Assembly (NCBI RefSeq): GCF_963678635.1
Contig: NC_087063.1
Location: 32,250,599-32,314,598, forward strand
Source of the DNA: Symsagittifera roscoffensis
Taxonomy: Eukaryota > Xenacoelomorpha > Acoela > Convolutidae
DNA: 64,000 nt
Direction: 5' to 3'
The translations under genes and the position numbers were made by a program. Below the pieces are notes generated by a model. The model was not told where the DNA came from, ran no database searches, and was given only the letters and a program-made list of their open reading frames with translations. The stretch's first letter is position 1; each line of letters opens with the position of its first letter. Below, piece after piece: positions 36,201 to 46,394 of the stretch.

Positions 36201-39200
36201 TACCGCAATATGAGCAAAATTTTTAGCAAGTTGGGTTGCAAAAACAATTGATTCGTAATATATCACTATGCTCGCTAGCTCGCGTGTGTAACTCTGAACT
36301 GAGAAGGGCGCCCTGTTGCATCAAGGTTTTTGGCTGTTTGCACCTATCTTTTACCTCAAATTTACACCTACCTAATGTCATAGCATTCTACATGATTCCC
36401 ACCTCGATTAAAAACGTTACCTTCTGTTCAACAGTCACAAGTTTTACCATCTGAGACAATTAAAAGTGACTGCAAGCAAAACTTATAATTCCAAATATTA
36501 AGAACGAGTGACGTTAAGATAATAAGTAAAAAGTTGTTCGTAAGGTTGTTCCGTTCAAGCCACTGCGGGGTTACGAAACAGCCTGATAGGCTTGTACATA
36601 TTCAACAATTTGAAAAACCTAGACACATTCATTCAGATAAATGAAGTATTCTCAATTGAATTGAAAAAAAAACAAGACTGCTCGTATCAAGGCGAAGCCC
36701 TGAATGTTCCGACTGCCTTTTAAGGTTTATGGAGCAGTAATAACATCAAAAATTAAATGAAACAAAACAAAATGAAAAAAAAAAAATCTCAAATTTGAAA
36801 TTTTTTAATGAAAATCATCCCCACACGCCATATTAAGTACAAAAGGATAGATTTCGCTCCTTGTAACAAATCAATAATGTCAAATAAGGTTCTTTCAACC
36901 AATTTGGAACGATTTCTAAGACGGATTAACTCTCCGCTTACGCATTAATAGCGCGAAATATATCGCGCGTTAATTGTCCCAAATTGGCCAAAATGGTAGT
37001 CTTTAAACCCCCGTAACTTTACGAAAAATGATCACAGGTAAAATATTTATTCAAATTTGAGCTCAGGAGAACAATACCTTTCGAATGATATTTTAAAAAA
37101 TCAATCAAAATTGGCTAGTTAAAAAGTCGAAATTTGTCTGAAGAAAAAAAAACAGCCACCCCGAGCACAAATATTCCGTTACTTTCGTATCGAAAGTCGG
37201 AACAAAAATACAATCTCAACCTAATTGAGAAAATACAATCTGAATTGTCCTACTGCAGACTCAAATTGTCTTATTTTCTTTTTGGTCATTTTTATTGCCA
37301 CTGAACTACGATTTGCTGATACATACACAGTGACAACCAAGAGAAGAGGAGATAACTGATACGTTAAGGACTAAAAACCTTCAAATGATGAATTAAACAA
37401 AAGAGGAAAAAATAATTCGTAAGATCGTACCGAACAATCCTGATTTTATTACCATTGTAACCAAGGTATCAAATTAGTGACCCAGATAAAACCCGCATGT
37501 TTTCAGCCTTCTTGCTTAAGAATATATAAATATTGCATTTCGAATCAAATGGAATATATGTTAGGAAACTATATAAACAAGTAAAAAAATATTTCTCTCA
37601 GATTCAGATGCGAATCTGCCCACTCAGTATGGGAGTGCAGGACAGATACCGTAGACCCGAAACTTTCTTATCAGAGAAATTGAAAAATTTTGATTTCTTT
37701 CAATTTTACGATATACGCTGAATGAAAAAAAAAAACCTTTTTTGTAAATCTCTGATCTGGATTTGGATCTGAATACCCGGCGTGCTGAACAAATACACTC
37801 ACCTTTGGTTGAAGGTAGTTATAACAAAATAATTTAAAAATTTGAAAAAATTTGATTGCCCTATCTGTAATTCCCAGCCCCTTCAGTGAAACTTCTCCAG
37901 GGAAACGAAAAGATTGAACTTTCAAAATTGTCGTTTCCTCAGTATGGGAAGCAATCCAAGAAATAAGAAACCCGAGCCAAATATAACATGAATTTGCGAG
38001 ATCTTCAATATCCGGACCAAATCTACAAAGTTAAGAACTTGCTTTAGCTCGTTAAAAATGGACTGAACTCGCGCGCTCCTCTGGGGGTGGCGGGAAAACG
38101 CTGCCCGCCAAGAAAAAAATCCACTGCCGCAACGTTTTTCTTTTCAAAACGCTGGACATCAATTAACTGCTTAAAATGTACAAAAAGACGTAAAACAAAG
38201 TGTTTTCAAAGTGTTTTAGTTTTTTCTAAGGCTTAACGATTCGGCTTGAAAAGTACTGCCGGCCTAACCCCTGTACGCCAAACTGCATGCAAGAATTTTT
38301 TTCGCAATACTCAAATTTTCAGTCATTAAACAAATTTCAGTCATTAAAATAAATGTTTTTCTTGATACTTGAACTGTTTTTATTATCAAAGCTCTTGCTT
38401 TTATGGTCTTGCTACGCAATTTTCTTGTGAATAGTTGCCAGAATAGCCTGGTACGCAATTCTTAAGCAAAGGGGAGTGGTAATTGAGGTATAATTATCAT
38501 CAAAATAGAGGAAAAATCCAGTGAATTGAAGAATAAAAAAACTGAAAGCTTAAGCTGCAAAAGGCAACATTGTTGTACAAGAAGACATTTAAAAAACAGA
38601 TAGAGCTAGCAGCTGCTCTATTTTATTGACATTTATTGAAATTATAAGTCTATAGAGGGAAGTTTCGGGAAGTGCATATTTGTGGTTTCAGAAGACAGAA
38701 AAAGAAATCAATTTTATTTTTTCTGTTTTTCACAATGAAGCAATTAATTTCAAAAACAGCATTTAGATCTCTAGATTTCAGCGAACTTTTGATTTTATAT
38801 CAAGCTTTTGAATGCATATGTGATCAATTAATAACTTGTAGAACATTGATCGCGTAAGGTACTGGTTGCGCCATTTTTTGGACTGGGTCAGCTTCTGTCA
38901 CAAAATCCGTCCCACAGAGCACTTGAAATAAGTTCAAGTTTTTCCCTTTTGTTCATGTTTTGACATTTTTTTTCAATTTTTCCCCTCTTTTCTGTCGATC
39001 TTCCATCTAAATTTACCGCGCGATTGACTTCAATAACAAAAAAGACAGAAAACAGGCAGAAAAAATGCACCGGCATGAAAACAGTTGGCCTTATATGAAT
39101 CTTATCTTAAGCTTCAAGTCAATGCTATCTGTTCCAAATCGGAGGGAAAAATTAGAGCATTTGTCCTTAAGCAATGCAATGAAAATATTCAGCAACAGCT

Positions 39201-42200
39201 AATTTTGAGTAATGCTTATATGGCACATGAAAAATATGCTACCTGTCTTAAAAAAATACTACTAGTAAGGAAGTTAACTTTAGCTTTTTACTGAAACTTA
39301 TCGTCGACGAAAAACTAAATCATGATTATTTAAAATAGAACAAGAAAAGCTCGACTATAAAGCCCGCTGTGAAGGAAAATTAAATATGGAAGCCTTCTTG
39401 TTTATTGAAATATGGGAACTAATTTTTGCCATTCCTAAATACCAATAACCAATCAAAATTTCAACAATTTTTTATATCCTCCTTCAAGCCATTGAAAGGA
39501 ATAACACCTCAAGAGAGCATTTAATAGAAGTAGTAAAAATTACAAAATTACTTCATACAAACTGGGAGAGAAGCAATTCAGTTCTGTGCGAGGAGAGGGT
39601 TTCAAAAAGTTTTAAAGTCATAAAAAGCAGGAGCGGATCTAGGATTTTCTCGAGGTGGTGAGCGAGTTTTTCGAAAAATAAATTGTAAATTTTTGTCGAC
39701 CATTGTAAAGCTTAGGTCGACTAAATTGATTTTCCGAGCTGTCATAAAACACTATAAAGATCCTATTTTGAATTTTTTTTGCGACGTCATGAGCACAGAA
39801 TTCGTCACTTTCTCCACAAAACAAAACAACAAACTTTTGTTTTGGGATAGCGTCGATGATGCATTTATTAAAACACAGACAAAAACGGCAAAAAGCAGCT
39901 ACTAAGGCGTATATCTAGCGCATTGAATTTTTGCCTTAGTTGCTTGAATAAATTTAAACATTTGTTTTTAGGTTAATATTATTACCATTGCGCCACAATA
40001 ACACTTCTTAAACAAAGGGAGTAGCCTTTGAAATAATTGTAATTGAGAAAAAAAATAGGAGAGAGAAGAACACATCTACCTGTTGACTTTCACAAGTGGA
40101 TTTGGAAAGGATTAGAACCTACGCTCATAGATTCGCCTCACTCACCAGCCAAATTTTTTCACTCCGGTACTTTTTGCAGCAAACATTTTTGCAAAATACA
40201 AATTTTACCTAATTTTTAGAGGCAGCGTTTAGTCAGTATTTTTCGAAAAAACAGCATTTTAGGCACGCTTCTCCTTAGATTTGCCTGATAAGCTGAGTCG
40301 TTTGAGGAAAAACTAGGTGTTTCAATTTTTGCGGAACTCAAGGAAAATTTACCTGTTTGACCTATAGAAAAAAAACAGCAACAAAATTATCAAAATCTGT
40401 ATGTCCATCTCTGCACTTAAGTAACACTAATATATTCAAATAAAGGAAGTTAATATCTTTTAAAATCCATCCACAATTCATTATTTGCAATTAAATTTAT
40501 TAATTTACATTTATTTCAATATGTAAAATACTTACTCTCTAACTATTATGATCTATACTGAAAAGTCTAACAAATAATTTTTCTAATATATTCACATTTG
40601 TTCATGCTTTTGGGATTAATTTTAGTTAACAAAGAAAGATATGTCTTCCCGGATACCATAGATGAAATTTAAAAAATTGCCACATGTCGAAAGATAATTT
40701 GAGTTGATCATACCAAACTCTACAAACTATACATCTGGAATCTATTTCAGAAGTTCCCGCCATATTTGGTAAATATAGATCATACTAAAAGAGAATCGTA
40801 ATTGGTGTATATTTAAACACACCAAAGGAGAGGTTATAGAGAGCCTTAGAAAATTTAAAAGCTAATTATAGTTTTTTTTAAAACAAAAACTCAAAAGAAA
40901 AACACTTCTAAAGACATTTAAAAAATCACTTAAGTTTATACGAAAACTTTTTTGTTGTCAAAATGGTTTTCAGTTACAATCTTAGTAGTTTAAACCTCCG
41001 GGTATATGCGTTTTACTATTCCAGTTATATGTGACACTATTCCAGTTATTAGTTAGTTTAAAAGTCGGAATCCATTCATATCAGTTTGTTAACTGTAGCG
41101 TTGTATGACTGATTCAATGGATGATGAGTTCATTGGGGGCTGGTGGTGTGGCCATGGCCTAAGCAAACCCCCTTCACCTTTTTCAGCTGACTTACTCTGT
41201 CAGAGTAGCCCACAAACCGCTTTTTCATTTCCTTGACTATCAAAGTGTCCACATAGTGTTCCTTTATTGCCACGTTAACCTTGCAATATCAGAACAGCAC
41301 TTATCAAATTCCAAAATCATTTAATTTGAGAAAAACTACCCGATCGATTATTTAATTTTTAAAAATATCTTGATGCCGTTTCAAAATTATGAAAAAAACT
41401 TTGCCCTATAGACGCTATGCGGACGTATTTATCGACAGCGCGCTGTTTCTACACTGCTGATTTAAATTATCCGTACGAAACCAACAAAATTTGAAACTTC
41501 AAACAAGTTTCTCTCAAATTGGGCCAAGATTAGACAAAAAGTGAAGATAACAAACGTTGCTTAGAATTTTACCAGAGCTATTATGGTGCAATTTATTTTG
41601 TAAAACTCGGAACCAAAATGATATCTCAAAATTAATACATTAGCGCTTCCTTAAAAATTTTAATCGTTCAGCTAAAAATGGATGTCGTACAATAGTACCA
41701 ACGCGATCCTGGGTGAGGTGAAAGAGTCAAATCCAAAAGCCAAACCCAATCGCCCCCCCCCCCAAAAAAAACCGCTACTGATATCGAGTCGAAGCTCGTT
41801 CAATAGAACCGGAGCAGCCAAAAAATTTAACTAACGATATACTTTTATATTGAATACACTGCTTTAAGGCAAACAGAGGTGTTTCTAATGAAATATTAGA
41901 CTAGGAAATTGCAAGTTGGAAATGTCAGATTATTGAAAGATTGCTTTTCAAAATTGAAAGTCGCGCTGATTTTATTACAAACGGCATTCAAGCATGAAAG
42001 TGGAAGGAACTAAAGGGAAATTAACCCGTCACTTCATTTGAGGGATTAAGATTGACCTTTAGAGCATAATGAACAATTTCACATGTTGGTTTGAAAAAAG
42101 TTCTCCTTGCTTGATGGTAAAAAGGAAACAATCGCCAGCCCAAATAGTGCAGTGTAGGTCCTAATCACGGGAGCAACAGAGGGTCTCCAGAAAGCAGCTT

Positions 42201-45200
42201 GTATGTTGATAGTTTCCAGTATAAACTGTCTCGCCTTGCACTTAGAAAAGGGGGAGTTTGGGACTCGTTTTGTCAAAAGGTGAAGATAATGACATACAGA
42301 ATCGATAAAAATTTCGATGAGCGAAAAACCAAATATGATATTCAAAAATCTTCAAAAATGGGCGTAGACAAATTTTTATTGAAAAAAAAATGATTTTGTA
42401 AGTTTGAAAAATTTTTAAAAAAATTCAAATTATTGTATAAAAAATCGGATGATCAACTTTGATCGAAAATGTTCAGTGAAGACTAAGAATCTAGTTTGAA
42501 TTTAAGAATTTAAGTGGATTTATTCGCATCTAAACTTTGATGGGCTTCTTTGATTGAGATTTATTTAATCTATTGAGCCTAAGTTATTATTTATGCACTC
42601 AATGCCGTTCTTTGGTTTGTAATGGTAGACGAGCAAACTGCGACGCCAGTAAACTAGGTGCTGAGAATACGCACGTGTCTTTAGGATTATCTGCAGTGAT
42701 ATAAAAGAAACTTCCTCAAAATTTCTGCACCAACTGCATAAACTGAAATTTAGATCATAAATTAAACTCACATTCATTATACAATGCGAATTCATTCACT
42801 GCGCTAATCCGGGTGTAAAAATCAATCGTTCAACTTGCAAAATTTGCAGCAGTTCTGCACTTTGTGAAGATGGTTATTTGCAGTTAACCTTTGAGCTAAA
42901 TAGATGCAGTTACAACGGACTGCAGAAATATATTTTATTCATCAACTGAGGGAATGCAAAAAGCAAAAGAGACGGCTGGAAACGTTTAAACTCAGCGGCA
43001 GAGGGATTAATCAGCTCCTCTGCACACAAACGACAAGCTACAGGGGCATAAGTTGCACCAGGTTGAATATTTTAAACGAAAATGTCACCAACTCAAAATA
43101 CAAAACGGCATCAATTTGGAGCAGAGAGCACCAAATTTGATTAAATTTATTCAATAATTTAGGATATCAAAGCATCCCACTATTTCTTTTTAAAGCTCTT
43201 AAAATAGGTTAAGATTTAGGGCAAAGTAACATTCAATTCAAGGGATTACCCTAGCGGGCTTCAAAGAATTAGAGGTCCAAAATTAGACACGGTTCCCGAA
43301 AAAATCTTCAACGAAAGATTTGATTGATTTCGTGATGGCACAAAAAATCTGATAAATGAATGATTCACTAAATTTTTTGCACATCAAATAGCTGCTGCAC
43401 ATAAAGCATAGCAATAATCTTTCAGGTTACCGCTGATGAGAAAATACTTTATGAAAGAAATGCCGGTTGCTGTGTAAGAAGTACAGAATGTTCAGACAAC
43501 AATTATTTTAAATTTTTTTTTATATATATTTTTCAAGTTTAGGCCGTTTTTTAGAATGCGGCGTGGGCGGAGAATCTAAAAAACTTTTAGAGGATAAATA
43601 CTGGTCTTAATTGACCACAGCTATTTTTCAAAAAAGAATTATCAAAAAAAAATTCAAACACATAATAGCCTAAAAACTTTTCAAATTTTTTAAACAATAT
43701 TTTTTTTTGCTGAGCGCTTGTTTTTTTTGCACACCAGGAATCTTCATGAGCTTCCGACCGGTTTTCTGCGACATTGAGAAAAAAATTTGGAAACTTAAGA
43801 ATGTCGTTCAAATCTCGATAGAAAAGCCTGAATATAAAAATATCACTCGACCCAATCTGATTTTTTCGTTGTACCTAATTTTGCGTGGAAAAACTTTGGA
43901 AAAAACACCAAAGTCAACTTTCATAACTAATTTATGGATCTGGACAAAAACAGAGTTTTCCAGGTTCTTATGCGTTTTGAGAATTAAAGCTGAAACCAAA
44001 AACTAAGGGCAATCGATAGTAAATCAAATTCACTAGCTCAAAAGCATCATTTCGTCAATCAAAAAATGTCACACGTTTCGCAAAAGAAAATGTTTTACTT
44101 TAATCACAGCGGCAGGGCCTCGGACAAACTAGCCAGCATTTTCACCATCCCTCTCCTTACCTGTATTTATTTTTTCTCGGATCAGTTCTCTGGTTTCTTT
44201 TGAGTAGTCATGAGAGACACTAATGTTTTTGTAACAATTGTCGGCTATTTTCAAGTTTTTCAGAACTGCAAAAATTGTCGCTTTTAGTTCTTTGTGCTCC
44301 ATGACTAGTTTTAAGGGCCTGCTTTTAATATAAGTTTGATCATTTGCATTGGAGTCACCGAGCCTAATGGCGCTTTTCACTGTGATTTCTTCGCATTGGA
44401 GTCCATTTCGACAGAAGTCAAGGAAGAAGGATAAATCATCGTCTTGTCTTTATTTTGCAATCAGTTTTTTTTGCCCTCAGGGACTCTGAAAGGTACCACA
44501 TTTGCTTCTCTTTTCTCGTTTTTCTTTGTCCTGTTACTCCAGTGTTTCTCGCACGATCTCTTTTCATTTTGGAGGCTTTGAATGAGACATGTTCCATGAG
44601 TTTTTATCTCTTGAGGAATGTCGACTTGCTTAGTAAGAACGTTGTCTAGTTTTTTTTCGAAAGTGTTCCGCATGGACTCTGGCTTTGAGTCTATTTGTTT
44701 GTCGATAGCTACAGAGATCTTTTGCAGTGAGTTAGCGTTTTCTGCTACTTTTTTCTCAATTTCCTCAATTTTAGTGATCGATTTCCAATCCTCTTTTAAC
44801 ACCTTCTTCCCTTCAACTGCACAGTTGGGGCATAGCCACAGAATTCCGCTTATGTTTTCAATTGCTGAAAGCTAGTTCAATGGTAAATTTGAACAGTTAC
44901 CACCATGAAACCAAGTTCCACAGTAGATACACTGGAGAGAGCATTCACCACAAGGGTATTTTTCGACATTTTTTAAATCAAGTCAGCCTTCCCACCAACT
45001 ACATTCCAGACTACCAATTTGGTTTCCAGAGAGGCAAATCACCATTGTCTCAACTTCTCTGCTATCTCCACGATATTTAAAAAGGAATAGAGAACCAGGA
45101 ATCAATTGTCGAAGCAGTGTACCTCGATTTCTCGAAAGCATTCGACAAGATAAATCATCAAATACTTCTGAGTAATTTACATCACATTGGTGTGAGAGGC

Positions 45201-46350
45201 CGCCTTCTAAATATTTTAAGGAGTTATCTTTCGAATCGCAGACAATATGTACAAATCGGCGACACGATGTCCACCTATCTTTTCATAACAAGCGGAGTGC
45301 CTCAAGGTTCACTTCTCGGGCCACTGTTGTTCCTTGTTTATGTTGCTGATATGAACGTAGGTGTTCAGTCACTGCCTTATATGTTCGCGGATGATACTAA
45401 ATTTTTGTCTCTGAGAAACTGTATGGCTTCTTGTTTACAAGCCGACTTGGATGTTCTTGCGAATTGGTGCGAGGCGAACCAAATGCTATTCAACTATGAC
45501 AAGTGCCACCTCATCTCGTTTGGGAGAAAAAGGTCCAACACAAGCCTTAACATACTGGGTCAACCACTTTCCCGTGTCAATCAAGAAAAAGATTTGGGCG
45601 TCATTCTCAAATGGAGCATCAACAGCATCCACTTTACAACAGCATGCAGAAAGGCAAACTTTATGCTTTCACTTATCAAACGCAACAGCTCTCCGAGTTT
45701 GACATGGCATCATAAATTAAACATGTACAAGTCAATGATAGTCCCTATTATTATGTACGGCAGTTGTGTTTGTTTTACATCCAAAACCGACTTGAAGACA
45801 ATCGAACAAGTCCAACGTAGAGCGACGGATTGGATACTTGGCTATCCTAATACAAGCTACAAAACCCGACTCAAGACTCCCAACATCTTGCCGATATCGA
45901 TGAATATGCAGATACATGACGTCTTAACGCTTTCTAAAATATTGGACAACAAATACACTTCGACTGGAGAAGGTTTCTGTCTTTCAATCAACCAAGTTAC
46001 AACACAAGAAGTTCCTCATTACAACTATTCAGTTTACCCATTCTTAAGCTCGAAGTTAGTCGTGGAAATTTCTGGTATCGCACACCGAGACTCCTGAATA
46101 TCATCAGTAAGAAAATTGACGTCTCAAACAATGGTTTGAAAGGAAGACTTTTACACTTCTTTTGGCAGTATTTCAACAACTTCTTCGATGTCGATAGACT
46201 GTGCACATGGAGGTTTGCCTGCATGTGCTCTGGATGCCGTGATACTCTAAATTAACTCTTTTGTTTTGGGATCACTCCCTGCGGTTCTACCGCGAAGCTT
46301 TAATAATAATAATAATGATGATCATAATAATAATAATCGTAATAATAATA

Positions 46351-46394
<44 letters not shown>

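Noticed and set aside
33478-37212. One foldback transposon with long terminal inverted repeats
   Set aside because: Each arm is a complete copy of a family that also occurs alone at 27345-27790, and no transposase lies between. Two independent insertions explain it better.
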